Positions 12,795-27,556 of a stretch of DNA of 64,000 nt are shown here, in pieces (position 1 is the stretch's first letter; each line of letters opens with the position of its first letter). Both the position numbers and the translations under genes were made by a program. The notes beneath the pieces are model-generated. The model saw only the letters and a list, made by a program, of their open reading frames with translations. It was not told the DNA's origin and searched no databases. The DNA is from Azadirachta indica (lineage: Eukaryota > Streptophyta > Magnoliopsida > Sapindales > Meliaceae): assembly GCA_022749755.1 (NCBI GenBank), contig CM040442.1, positions 2,630,663 to 2,694,662 of the forward strand. Reading direction: 5' to 3'.

Positions 12795-15700
12795 GAATTA
12801 CTCACAACTATGAGAGATTTATTTTTAGCGACCGAAGAATTACTCTTAATCCTGGGAATCTCTCTATTCGACTGAAAATCTCTTCAATAAGGCTCAAAAC
12901 ATCATCAACATGGCTAATAAGGCCTTTGATATGGCTCACTGAAAAATTATTCGATTTGACAGAAAATTTCTTCCTCACGGTGAAAGAATTCTTCAGAACT
13001 ATGAAAGATTTTTTCTTAGCGACGGAAGAATTACTCTTACTCCTGAAAATCACTCTATTCAACTCAAAATCTCTTTAATATAACATAATACATTGTCAAC
13101 ATGGCTAATAAGGCCTTTCATCCCGCTCACTGAAAAGTTATTCAATATGACAGAAGATTTCCTCCTTACGGCGAAATAATTCTTCACAACGATGAAAGAT
13201 TTGCTCTTAACCCCTAAAAATTACTCTATTCGACTGAATATCTCTTCAATAGGTGATAATACATCGTTAACATGGCTAATAAGGCCTTTAATACGGCTCA
13301 CGGAAAAATTATTCGATATGTCAAAAATTTCTTCTTTACGGAAAAATAATTCTTCACAACGACGAAAGATTTGTTCTTAACGACGAAGGAATTACTCTCA
13401 TGCCTAAAAATCACTCTATTTGACTAAATATCTCTTCAATAGGGGACAATACGTCGTCAACATGGCTAATAAGGCCCTTAATACTGCTCATTGAAAAATT
13501 ATTCGATATGATAGTAGATTTCTTCTTTACGATGAAAGAATTCTTCACAACGACGAGAGTTTGTTATTAATTACAGAAGAATTACTTTCATGCCTAAAAA
13601 TTACTCTATTCGACTAAATATCTCTTCAATAGGGACAATGCATCGTCAACATGGCTAATAAGGCCTTTAATACGGATCACTGAAAAATTATTCGATATGA
13701 CAGAAAATTTCTTCTTTACGGCGAAAGAATTCTTCACAACAACGACAAATTTGTTCTTAATGATGGAAGAATTACTCTCATGCCTAAAAATCATTCTATT
13801 CGACTAAATATCTCTTCAATAGGGCACAATACATTATCAACATGGCTAATAAGGCCTCTAATAGGGCTCACTGAGAAGTTATTTCATTTAACAAAAAATT
13901 TCTTCCTTACGGCGAAAGAATTCTTCCCAACGACGAAAAATTTGTTCTTAACGACAGAAGAATTACTCTGACACCTAAAAATCACTCTATTTGAATGAAA
14001 ATCCCTTTAATATTGCATAATACATTGTCAACATTACTAATAAGGCCTTTAATATGACTCACTGAAAAGTTATTCGATTTGACAGAAGATTTATTTCTTA
14101 CGGCGAAAGAATTCTTCACAACGACGAAAGATTTATTTTTAGCGACGAAAGAATTATTTTCACGCCTAAAAATCACTCTATTCGACTGAAAATCTCTTTA
14201 ATATTGCACAATACATTGTCAACATTGCAAATAAGGCCTTTAATATGGCTCACTGAAAAATTATTCGATATGACAGAAGATTTCTTCTTTACGGAGAAAG
14301 AATTCGTCATAACGTCGAAAGATTTGTTCTTAACGATGGAGGAATTACTCTCATGCCTAAAAATCACTCTATTCGACTGAGTATCTCTTCAATAAGGACA
14401 ATACATCGTCAACATGCCTAATAAGGCCTTGAATACGGCTCACTGAAAAATTATTCGATATGACAAAAGATTTTTTCTTTACGGCGAAAGTATTCTTCAC
14501 AACGACGAGAGATTTGTTCTTCATGATGAAAGAATTACTTTAACGCTTAAAAATCACTCTATTCAACTGAATATCTCTTCAATAGGGCACAATACATTAT
14601 CAACATGGCTAATAAGGCCTTTAATACGGCTTGCTGAAAAATTATTCGATATGACAGAAGATTTCTTCTTTACGGCGAAGAAATTCTTTACAACGACGAA
14701 AGATTTGTTCTTCACAACGAAAGAATTACTCTTGAGTCTGGAAATCTCTTTATTCAACTGAAATTTCTGCAAAATAGCTCAAAACATCATCAACTTGGTG
14801 AATAAGGCCTTTCATACAGCTAACTAAAAAATTATTCGATATGACAGAAGATTTCTTCTTTACGGAGAAAGAATTCTTCACAACGTCGAAAGATTTGTTC
14901 TTAACGATGGAGGAATTACTCTCATGCCTAAAAATCACTCTATTCGACTGAATATCTCTTCAATAGGGACAATACATCGTCAGCATGGCAAATAAGGCCT
15001 TTAATACGAATCACTGAAAAATTATTCGATATGACAGAAAATTTCTTCATTACGACGAAAGAATTCTTCACAACGACGAGAGATTTGTTCTTAATGATGG
15101 AAGAATTACTCTTATGCCTAAAAATCATTCTATTTTACTAAATATCTCTTCAATAGGGCACAATACATTATCAACATGGCTAATAAGGCCTCTAATCGGG
15201 CTCACTGAAAAGTTATTTGATTTAACAAAAAATTTCTTCGTTACGGCGAAATAATTCTTCACAACGACGAAAAATGTATTCTTAACGACGAAAAATGTAT
15301 TCTTAACGACGAAAGAATTACTCTCACGCCGAAAAATCACTCTATTCAATTGAAATCCTCTTTAATATTGCACAATACATTGTCAACATTGCTAATAAGG
15401 TCTTTAATATGACTCACTGAAAAGTTATTCGAGTTGACAGAAGATTTCTTCCTTACGGCAAAAGAATTCTTCACAACGACGAAAGATTTGTTCTTAGCGA
15501 CGGAAGAATTACTCTGACGCCTGAAAATCACTATATTCGATTCAAAATCTCTTTAATATAGCACAATACATTGTCAACATGGCTAATAAGCTGTTTCATA
15601 CTGCTCACTGAAAAGTTATTCGATATGACAGAAGATTTCTTCCTTACGGCGAAAGAATTCTCCACAACGACGAAATATTTGCTCTTAACGAGGAAAGAAT

Positions 15701-18700
15701 TACTCTCACACCTAAAAATCACTCTATTCAACTGAATATCTCTTCAATAGGGGAAAATGCATCGTCAACATGCCTAATAAGGCCTTTAATATGGCTCACT
15801 GAAAAATTATTCAATATGACAGAAGATTTCTTCTTTACGGCGAAAGTGTTCTTCACAACGACGAGAGATTTGTTCTTCATGACGAAGCAATTACTTTAAG
15901 GCTTAAAAATCACTCTATTCAACTGAATATCTCTTCAATAGGGCACAATACATTATCAACATGGCTAATAAGGCCTTTAATACGGCTAGCTGAAAAATTA
16001 TTCAATATGACAGAAGATTTCTTCTTTACGGCGAAAAAATTCTTCACAACGACGAAAGATTTGTTCTTAACAACGAAAGAATTACTCTTGAGTCTGGAAA
16101 TCTCTCTATTCAACTGAAATCTCTTCAAAATAGCTCAAAACATCATCAACTTGGTGAATAAGACCTTTAATACGGCTTATTGAAAATTTATTTGATATGG
16201 CAGAAGATTTCCTTCTTACGGCGAAAAAATTCTTCATAACGCCGAAAAATTTATTCTTAACGGTGGAAGAATTACTCTTAAGCCTAGAAATCTCTCTTTT
16301 CGACTAAAAATCTTTTCAATATGGCTTAAAACATCATCAATATGGCTAATAAGGCTTTTAATACGGCTCACTAAAAAATTATTCAATATGACAGAAGATT
16401 TCTTCCTTACGGCGAAAGATTTCATCACAACGACAAAAGATTTGTTCTTAACGACGGAAAAATTACTCATACGCCTGAAAATCACTCTAATCGACTGATA
16501 ATCTCTTCAATAAGGCTCAAAACATCATCAACATGGCTAATAAGACCTTTAATACGGCTCACGGAAAAGTTATTCGGTAGGACAGAAGATTTCTTCCTTA
16601 CGGCGAAAGAATTCTTCACAACGGTGAAAGAATTCTTCACAGCGACGAAAGATTTGCTCTTAATGACGGAGGAATTACTCTCACGCTTAAAAATCACTTT
16701 ATTCGACTAAATATCTCTTCAACAGGGGACAATACAACGTCAACATGCCTAATAAGGCTTTTAATATGGCGGTGAAAAATTATTCGATATGACAGAAGAT
16801 TTCCTTTTTACGGAGAAAGAATTCTTCACAACGACGAAAGATTCGTTCTTAACCAAGTAGGAATTACTCTTCTGCCTGAGAATCATTCTATTCGACTGAA
16901 AATCTCTTTAATGTGGCACAATGCATTGTCAATATGGCTAATAAAGCCTTTAATACGGCTCAGTGAAAAGTTATTCATTATGACAGAAGATTTCTTCCTT
17001 ATGACGAAAGAATTATTTATAACGGCGAAAGAATTCTTTACAACGATGAAAGATTTGCTCTTAACAACGGAAGAATTACTCTCACGCCTAAAAATCACTC
17101 TATTTGACTGAAAATCTCTTTAATGTAGCACAATGCATTGCCAACATGGCTAATAAGGCCTGTAATGTGGCTCACTGAAAATTTATTCGATATAACAGAA
17201 GATTTCTTCCTTACGGCGAAAGAATTCTTTACAACGGCGAAAGAATTCTTCACAACGACGAAAGATTTGCTCTTAACAACGGAAGAATTACTTTCCCGCC
17301 TAAAAATCATTCTATTTGACTGAAAATCTCTTTAATGTAGCATTATGCATTGCCAACATGGTTAATAAGGCCTGTAATACGGCTCACTAAAAAGTTATTC
17401 GATATGACAGAAGATTTCTTCCTTGCGGCGAGAGAATTCTTTACAACGGCGGAAAAATTCTTCACAACGATGAAAGATTTGCTCTTAATGACGGAAGAAT
17501 TACTCTCACGCCTAAAAATCACTCTATTCAACTGAAAATCTCTTTAATATAGCACAATTCATTGTTAACATGGCTAATAAGGCCTTTAATACGAGTCACT
17601 GAAAAGTTATTCGATATGACAGAAGATTTCTTCTTTACGGCGAAAGAATTCTTCACAATGATGAAAGATTTGTTGTTAACAACGGAAGAATTACTCTCGC
17701 GCCTAAAAATCACTCTATTCACTGAAAATCTCTTTAATATAGCACAATTCATTGTCAACATGACTAATAAGGCATTTAATACAGGTCAATAAAAAGTTAT
17801 TTGATATAACAGAAGAATTCTTCCTTACAAAGAAAGAATTCTTCACAACGATGAAAGATTTGTTCTTAACGATGGAGGAATTACTCTCATGCCAAAAAAA
17901 CACTCTATTCGACTGAATAACTCTTCAATAGGTCACAATACATCGTCAATATGCCTAATAAAACCTTTAATTCAGCTCACAGAAAAGTTATTCGATTTGA
18001 CAGAAGATTTCTTCCTTATGGCAAAAGAAATCTTCACAACGATGAAAGATTTGTTCTTAGCGACAGAAGAATTACTCTTATACCTGAAAATCACTCTATT
18101 CGACTCAAAATCTCTTTAATATAGCACAATACATTGTCAACATGGCTAATAAGGCGTTTCATACCGCTCACTGAAAAGTTATTCGATATGACAGAAGATT
18201 TTTTCCTTACGGCGAAAGAATTTTTCACAACAACGAAAGAATTCTTCACAATGGCGAAAGAATTCTTCACAACGGCAAAAGATTTGCTCTGAACGACGGA
18301 AGAAATACTCTCACGCCTAAAATTCACTCTATTCGACTGTATATCTCTTTAATAGGGTACAATACATCATCAACATGGCTAATAAAGACTTTAATATGGT
18401 TCACTGAAAAATTATTCGATATCACAGAAGATTTCTTCTTTGCGGTGAAAGAATTCTTCACAATGATGAAAGATTTGATCTTCATGATGGAAGAATTACT
18501 CTCACGCCTAAAAATCACTCTATTCGACTATATATTTCTTCGATAGGGCTCAAAACATCATCAATATGGCTAATAAGGCCTTTAATACGGCTCACTGAAA
18601 AGTTATTCAATATGACAGAAGATTTATTCCTTACGGCGAAAGATTTCTTCACAACGACGAAAGATTTGTTCTTAACGACGAAAGAATTACTATTAAGCCG

Positions 18701-21700
18701 AAAAATCTCTCTATTCGACTGAAAATCTCTTCAATAAGGCTCAAAACATCATGAACATGGCTAATAAGTCCCTTAACACGACTCACGGAAAAGTTATTCA
18801 ATATGACAGAAGATTTCTTCCTTACGGCGAAAGAATTCTTTACAACGACGAAAGATTTGTTCTTAACATCGAAAGAATTACTTTTAAGCACGAAAATCTC
18901 TCTATTCGACTGAAAATCTCTTCAAAAGAGCTCAAAACATCATCAACATGGTGAATAAGACCTTTCATACAGCTCACGGAAAAGTTATTCGATATGATAG
19001 AAGATTTCTTCCTTACGGGGAAACAATTCTTCACAACGACAAAAGATTTGTTCTTCACGACGGAAGACTTACTCTCACACCTAAAAATCACTCTAATTGA
19101 TTGAATATCACTTTAATGTAGCACAATGCATTGTCAACATGGCTAATAAGGCCTTTAATACAGCTCACTGAAAAGTTATTCGATATGACAGAAGATTACT
19201 TCCTTACAGCAAAGGAATTCTTCACAACGGCGAAAGAATTCTTCACAACAACGAAAGATTTTCTCTTAACGACGGAAGAATTACTCTCACGCACAAAAAT
19301 TACTCTATTCGACTGAAAATCTCTTCAAAAGGGCTCAAAACATCATCAACATGGTGAATAAGAACTTTAATATAGTTCACTGAAAAATGTTTTGATATGA
19401 TAGAAGATTTCTTCCTTACGGGGAAACAATTCTTCACAACGACAAAAGATTTGTTCTTCACGACGGAAGACTTACTCTCACACCTAAAAATCACTCTAAT
19501 TGATTGAATATCACTTTAATGTAGCACAATGCATTGTCAACATGGCTAATAAGGCCTTTAATACAGCTCACTGAAAAGTTATTCGATATGACAGAAGATT
19601 TCTTCTTTACGGCAAAGGAATTCTTCACAACGGCGAAAGAATTCTTCACAACAACGAAAGATTTTCTCTTAACGACGGAAGAATTACTCTCACACCCAAA
19701 AATTACTCTATTCGACTGAAAATCTCTTCAAAAGGGCTCAAAACATCATCAACATGGTGAATAAGACTTTTAATACGGTTCACTGAAAAATTTTTTGATA
19801 TGACAGAAGATTTCTTCCTTACGGCGAAACAATTCTTCATAACGACGGAAGAATTACTCCTAAGCCTGGAAATTTCTCTATTCGACTGAAAATCTCTTAA
19901 AAAAAGCTCAAAACATCATCAACATGGTGAATAAGACCTTTAATACGGCTCATTAAGAAGTTATTCGATATGACAGAAGATTTCTTCCTTATGGCAAAAG
20001 AATTCTTCATAACGACGAAAAATTGTTCTTAATGACGGAAGAATTACTCTTAAGCCTGGAAATCTCTCTATTCGACTGAAAATTTCTTCAATAGGGTTCA
20101 AAATATGATCAACATGGTGAATAAGGCCTTTGATGGAAATCTCTACGACTGAAAATTTTTTCAATTATCAACGTGGATAATAAGGCCTTTGATACAGCTT
20201 ACTAAAAATTTATTCCTTGTGGCAGAAGATTTTTTCTTTACGGCGAAAGAATTCTTTACAACGACGAAAGATTTGTTCTTCACAACGGAAGAATAACTCA
20301 TAAGTTCAAAAATCTCTCTATTGGACTAAAAATCTCTTCAAAAGGGCTCAAAACATCATCAACATGGTGAATAAGTCCTTTAATATGGCTCACTGAAAAG
20401 CTTTTTGATATAACAGAAGATTTCTTCCCTACGGCGAAAAATTTCTTCATAACGACGAAAAATTTGTTTTTAACTACGGAAGAATTACTCTTAAGCTTGG
20501 AAATCTCTCTATTCGACTGAAAATCTCATCAAAAAATCTCCAAACATCATCAACATGGTGAATAAGGCCTTTAATATGGCTAATTGAAAAGTTATTCGAT
20601 ATGACAGAAAATTTCTTCCTTATGGTGAAAGCATTCTTCATAACGACGAAAATTTTGTTCTTAACGACGGAAGAATTACTCTTAAGCCTGGAAATCTCTA
20701 TATTCGACTGAAAATTTTTTCAATAAGACTCAAAACATGATCAACGTGGATAATAAGGCCTTTAATACAGCTTACTGAAAATTTATTTCATGTGGCAGAA
20801 GATTTCTTCTTTCCGACGAAAGAATTCTTTACAACAACGAAAGATTTGTTCTTAACAACGGAAGAATTACTCTTAAGCCCGAAAATCTCTCTATTCGACT
20901 GAAAATCTCTTCAAAAGGGCTCAAAACATCATCAACATGGTGAATAAGACCTTTAATATAGCTCACTGAAAAGTTTTTCGATATGACAGAAGATTTCTTC
21001 TTTACGGCGAAAGATTTCTTTATAACGACGAAAAATTTGTTTTTAACGACACAAGAATTACTCTTAAGCCTGGAAATCTCTCTATTCGACTAAAAATCTC
21101 TTTAATATAGCTCACAACATCATCAACATGAGCAATAAGGCCTTTAATATGACTCACTAAAAAGTTATTCGACATGACAGAAGATTTCTTCTTTACGGCG
21201 AAGGTATTCTTTATAACGACGAAAAATTTTGTTCTTAACAATGTAAGAATTACTCTTAAGCCTGAAAATCTCCCCATTCGACTAAAAATCTGTTCAATAA
21301 GGCTCAAAACATCCTCAACATGCCTAATAAAGCCTTTACTAAGGTCAATGAAAAGTTATTCGATATGATAGAAGATTTCTTCCTCACGGCAAAAGAATTC
21401 TTCATAACGGCAAAAGAATTCTTCACAACGACGAAAGATTTACTCTTAACGACGGAAGAATTACTCTCACACCTAAAAATCACTCTATTCGACTGAATAT
21501 CTCCTCAATAGGGGACACTACATCGTCAACATGACTACTAAGGAATTTAATACGGCTCACTGAAAAATTATTCGATATGACAGAAGATTTCTTCTTTACA
21601 GAGAAAGAATTCTTCACAATGACGAAAAATTTGTTCTTAACAAAGGAGGAATTACTCTTACGCCTGAAAATCATTCTATTCGATTGAGAATCTCTTCAAT

Positions 21701-22933
21701 AAAGTTCAAAATATTATCAACATGGCTAATAAGGCCTTCAATATGACTCACTGAAAAGTTATTCGATATGACGGAAGATTTCTTTCTTATGACGAAAGAG
21801 TTCTTCATAATGACGAGAGATTTGTTCTTAATGACGGAAGAATCACTCTCATGCCTAAAAATCACTATATTCAACTGAAAATCTCTTTAATATAGCACAA
21901 TACATTGTCAACATGGCTAATAAGGCATTTAATATGGCTCACTAAAAGATTATTCGATATGACAGAAGATTTCTTCCTTACGGCGAAAGAATTCTTCACA
22001 ACGACAAAAGATTTGTTCTTAACGACGAAAGAATTACTCTTAAACCTAAAAATCTCCCTATTCGACTGAATATCTCTTCAATAGGGGTCAAAACATCATC
22101 AATATGGCTAATAAGGCCTTCAATCCGGCTAACTGAAAAATTATTCAATATGACAAAAGATTTCTTCCTTATAGCGAAAGATTTCTTCACAATGACGAAT
22201 GATTTATTCTTAACAGCAGAAGAATTACTCTTAAGCCTGGAAATCTCGCTATCCGGCTGAAAATTTCTTGAAGAGGGCTCAGAACATCATCAACATGGCT
22301 AATAAGGCCTTTAATACGGCTCACTGAAAAGGTATTCAATATGGCAGAAGATTTCCTCCTTACGGCAAAAAATTTCTTCACAACGACAAAAGATTTATTC
22401 TTAATAACGGAAGAATTACTCTTAAGCCTAGAAATCTTTCTATTCGACTGAAAATTTCTTCAATAGGGCTCAAAACATCATCAACATGGGTAATAAAGCC
22501 TTTAAGACAGCTTACTGAAAATTTATTCCCTATGATAGAAGATTTCTTCATTACGACGAAAGAATTTTTTATAACGACGAAGATTTGTTCTTAACAACGG
22601 AAGAATTACTCTTAAGCCTGGAAATCTCTCTATTCGACTGAAAATCTCTTCAATAGAGCTCAAAACATCATCAACATGGGTAATAAAGCCTTTAATACAG
22701 CTTACCAAAAATTTATTCCCTATGATAGAAGATTTCTTCATTACAGGGAAAGAATTTTTTACAACGACGAAAGATTTGTTCTTACCGACAGAAGAATTAC
22801 TCTTACGCCTGAAAATCTCTCTATTCAACTGAAAATATCTTCAATAGGGCACAAAACATCATCAACATGGCTAATAAGGCCTTTAACACGGCTAACTGAA
22901 AAGTTATTCGATATGACAGAAGATTTCTTTCTT

Positions 22934-22991
22934 ACATGACATGACCAGTCCATTCATCCATCCATCAATGAGACACATTCAGATGTTCGAA
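22934..22991. repeat. Non-satellite insert inside the array, copy 1
   Basis: A stretch of about 58 bp starting ACATGACATGACCA, and including CATTCATCCATCCATCAATG, does not fit the sub-repeat pattern and replaces part of a unit. An almost identical copy starts at 23426. Confidence 0.75.
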
Positions 22992-23425
22992 TTTCTTCAC
23001 AACGACGAAAAATTTATTCTTAACGATGGAAGAATTACTCTTAAGCCTGGAAATCTCTCTATTCGACTGAAAATCTCTTCAATAATGCTCAAAACATCAT
23101 CAACATGGGTAATAAGGCCTTTAATACAACTTACTGAAAATTTATTCCATATAATAGAGGATTTCTTCATTACGACGAAAAAATTTTTCACAACGACGAA
23201 AGAATTTTTTACAACGACGAAAGAATTTTTCACAACGACGAAAGACTTTTTTACAACGACGAAAGATTTGTTCTTAACGACGGAAGAATTACTTTTACGC
23301 CTGAAAATCTCTCTATTCGACTGAAAATCTTTTCAATAGAACTCAAAACATCATCAACATGGCTAATAAGGCCTTTAATACGGCTCACTGAAAAGTTATT
23401 CGATATGACAGAAAATTTCTTCCTT

Positions 23426-23483
23426 ACATGACATGACCAACGCATTCATCCATCCATCAATGAGACACATTCAGATGTTCGAA
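23426..23483. repeat. Non-satellite insert inside the array, copy 2
   Basis: Second copy of the insert at 22934, offset by 492 bp, at the same position within its unit and with only a few differences. The pair shows that a block of two to three units was duplicated after the insertion took place. Confidence 0.75.
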
Positions 23484-23960
23484 TTTCTTCACAACAACAA
23501 AAGATTTATTCTTAACGAGGGAAGAATTACTCTTAAGCCTGGAAATCTCTCTATTCGACTGAAAATCTCTTCAATAGAGCTCAAAAATAGCATCAACATG
23601 GGTAATAAGGCCTTTAACACAGTTTACTGAAAATTTATTCCATGTGATAGAAGATTTCTTCATTACGGCAAAAGAGTTTTTCACAACGACGAAAGATTTG
23701 TTTTTAACGAGGGAAGAATTACTCTTACGCCTGAAAATCTCTCTATTCGACTGAAAATATCTTCAATAGAGCACAAAACATATGCAACATGGCTAATAAG
23801 TCCTTTAATACGGTTCACTGAAAAGATATTCAATATGACAGAAAATTTGTTCTTTAACGCGAAAGAATTATTTATAACGGCGGAAGATTTATTTCTAACT
23901 ACGGAAGAACTTTTCTTACACCTGAAAATTTCTTTATTGAACTAAAATTCTCTTTAATAG

Positions 23961-26900
23961 GACTGAAATCCTCATCAATATGGCTGATAATATCTTTGAT
24001 ACGGTTTACTAAAAATTTATTCAATATAACAGAAAATTTCTTCCATACGACAAAATAATTTTTCATAACGACGAAAAATTTGTTCTTAACGACGAAAAAA
24101 TTACTCTTACGCTTGAAAATCTCTCTATTCGAATGAAAATCTCCTCAATAGGACTGAAAACCTCACAATCATGACTGATAATGTCTTTAATACGGCTTAC
24201 TAAAAATTTATTCAATATGACAGAAGATTTCTTCCTTACGGCAAAAGAATTCTTTATATCGACGAAAGATTTGTTCCTAACGACGGAAGAACTTTTCTTA
24301 CACCTAAAAATCTCTCTATTCGACTGAAAATCTCTTCAATAGTACTCAAAACATCATTAACATGGTTGATAATATCTTTAATACACTTATAGAAATTTTA
24401 TTGAATATGACAAAAGATTTCTTCCTTACAGTAAAAGAATTTGTGACAACGACGAAAAATCTGTTCCTAACGATGAAAGAATTACTCTTACACCTGAAAA
24501 TCTCTTTATTCGACTATAGATCTCTTCAATAGGGCTGCAGACATCATTAGCATGATTGATAATGTCTTTAATATGGCTTACTGAAAATTTATTCAATATG
24601 ACAGAAGATTTCTTTTATACAACAAAAGAATTCTTCATAGCGACGAAAGATTTGTTCTTAACGACGGAAGAATTACTCTTACGCCTAAAAATCTCTCTAT
24701 TCTACTAAAAATCTCTTCAATAAGCCTGAAAACATCATCAACATCACTGATAATGTCTTTAATACAGTTTATTGAAAATTTATTAATTATCACGGATGAT
24801 TTATTCTTTACAGCGAAAAAATTTTTTATAACGACGAAAGATTTGTTCATAACGACAGAAAAACTTTTCTTACATCTGAAAATCTCTTCAATAGGGCTGA
24901 AAACATCATCAACATATCTAATAATGTCTTTAATATGACTTATTGAAAATTTATTCAATATGACAGAAGATTTCTTCCATACTACAAAAGAATTCTTCAT
25001 AACGACGAAAGATTTGTTCCTAACTACAAAAGAACTTTTCTTACACCTGAAAATCTCTCTATTCGACTGAATATCTCTTCAATAGTGCTCAAAACATCAT
25101 CAATATGTCTGATAATGTCTTTAATACAGCTTACCAAAATTTTATTGAATATGATAGAAAATTTCTTCTTTACGGCAAAAGAATTCGTAATAACGACGAA
25201 AAATCTGTTCCTAACAACGGAAGAATTACTCTTATGCCTGAAAATATCTCTATTCGACTGTAAATCTCTTCAATAGGGCTGAAAATATCATCAACATGGT
25301 TGATATTATCTTTAATATGGTTTACTAAAAATTTATTCAATATAGCAAAAGATTTCTTCCGTATGACAAAAGAATTCTGCATAGCGACGAAGGATTTGTT
25401 CTTAACGACGGAAGAATTACTCTTACGCCTAAAAATCTCTCTACTCTATTAAAAATTTCTTCAATAAGACTAAAAACATCATCAACATCGCTTATAATGT
25501 CTTTAAAACAGTTTATTAAAAATTTATTCATTATGACGGAATATTTCTTCCTTATGGCGAAAGAATTCTTTATAACGACGAAAGATTTGTTCATAACGAT
25601 AGAAAAACTTTTCTTACATCTGAAAATCTCTCTATTCAAATGAAAATCTCTTCAATAAGCTGAAAACATCATCAATATAGCTGATAATGTCTTTAATACG
25701 GCTCACTAAAAATTTATTGAATATGACAAAAGATTTCTTCTATACTACAAAAGAATTTTTCATAACCACGAAAGATTTATTCTTAACTACGGAAGAACTT
25801 TTCTTATACCTAAAAATCTCTCTATTCAACTGAAAATCTCTGCAGTAGTGCTCAAAACATCATCAACATGACTGATAATGTCTTTAATACAGCTTACAGA
25901 AATTTTATTGAATATGACAGAAGATTTCTTTTTTACGGCAAAAGAATTCGTGATAACGACAAAAGATCTGTTCCTAACGACTGAAGAATTACTCTTATAC
26001 TTGAAAATCTCCGTATTCAACTGTAAATTTCTTCAATAGGGCTGAAGACATCATCAACATGATTGATATTGTCTTTAATATGGCTTAGTAAAAATTTATT
26101 CAATATGACAGAAGATTTCTTCCATGCTACGAAAGATTTGTTCTTAACGACGAAAGAATTACTCTTACGCATGAAAATCTCTCTATTCGACTGAATATCT
26201 ATTCAGTATGGTTGAAAACATCATCAACATGACTGATAATGTCTTTGATATAGTTACTTAAAATTTATTCAATTTGGCAAAAGATTTCTTCTTTACGACG
26301 AAATAATTCTTGATCGCGATGAAAGTATTGTTCTGAACGACGGAAGAATTATTTTTATGCCTGAAAATCTCTCTATTCAACTGTAAATCTCTTCAATATG
26401 CCTGAAAACAATATTAACATAGCCGATAATGTCTTTGATATGACTTACGAAAAATTTATTTAATATAATAGAAGATTTCTTCCTTATCACTAAATAATTC
26501 TTCATCACGACGGAAGATTTCTTCCGAACGACAGAGAATTATTCTATGATGGAAGATTTCTTCCTAACGCCAAAGAATTATTCTTACGTCTGAAAATGTC
26601 TCTATTCGATTGAAAATCTCCTCAATAGGGGTGAAAACATCATCAATATGGCTGATAATGTCTTTAATACGATTTATCGAAAATGTAGTCAATATGACAG
26701 AAGATTTCTTCCTTATGACTAAACAACTCTTCATCAGAACAGAAGATTTCCACCTAACAACCGAAAAATTATCTTTACGCTGGAAAATCTCTCTATTCGA
26801 CTGAATATCTCTTCAATACAGCTAAAAACATCATCAATGTGGCTGATAATGTTTTTAATATGGCTTACTGAAAATTTTTTTAATATGACAGAAGATTTCT

Positions 26901-27556
26901 TCCTTACGAAGAACAATTCTTTATCACGACAAAAGACTTGTTCTTACTGATAGAAGAATTATTCTTATGCCTGAAAATCTTTCTATTCGACTGAATATCT
27001 CTTTAATAAGATTGAAAACATCATCAACATAGTTGATAATGTCTTTAATATGGCTTACCGAAAATTTGTTCAATATGACAAAAGATTTCTTGCTTGCGTC
27101 TAAACAACTTTTCATCACCACAGAAGATTTCTTCCTAACGACTGAAGAATTATCTTCACGCTTAAAAATCTCTCTACTTGATTAAATATTTCTTCAATAC
27201 GGCTGAAAACATCATCAACATGACTGATAATATCTTTAATGCGGTTATTGAAAATTTCTTCAGTATGACAGAATATTTCTTCCTGACGACTAAATAATTT
27301 TTCATTACGACGAAAGATTTCTTCCTAACGGTAAAAGAATTATCTTTACACTTGAAAATCTCTCTATGCAACTGAATATCTTTTTAATACGGCTGAAAGC
27401 ATCATTAACATTGCTGATAATGTCTTTAACACAGTTTATCAAAAATTTTTTCAATATGACAGAAAATTTCTTTCTTATGACGAAATAATTCTTTATCGCA
27501 ACGAAAATTTTGTTCTTAATGACGATCGTTATTAAAAACAAAGTTTGCAAAAATAA
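23961..27556. repeat. Higher-order tandem repeat, zone B (variant unit)
   Basis: Units of similar length continue but carry a different variant: GGCTGATAATGTCTTTAAT replaces zone A's GGCTAATAAGGCCTTTAAT, and TTTATTCAATATGACAG is usual. Divergence between units is higher than in zone A. From about 26.1 kb the units drift further and vary more in length. There is no coding content: the ORFs present are short and change frame from unit to unit. Confidence 0.82.

Larger units (their letters stand above)
12795..23960. repeat. Higher-order tandem repeat, zone A (about 191-bp unit)
   Basis: Roughly 57 head-to-tail units of about 190-191 bp, seen for example between repeated landmarks at 13982, 14173 and 14367. 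Each unit divides into nine sub-repeats: one of 21, one of 25, five of 21 and two of 20 bp. All are variants of a pattern like TTCTTCACAACGACGAAAGA. Landmarks include AAGGCCTTTAAT, TTATTCGATATGACAGAAG and frequent GAATTC. Some units gain extra 21-bp copies (near 15240-15310, 16600-16640, 17210-17260, 18210-18280, 21390-21440 and 23170-23270). Both strands show 60-80 codon ORFs with seven-residue periodicity, because 21 bp is seven codons. The unit of 191 bp is not a multiple of three and has stops in every unit, so these are not genes. Confidence 0.92.
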
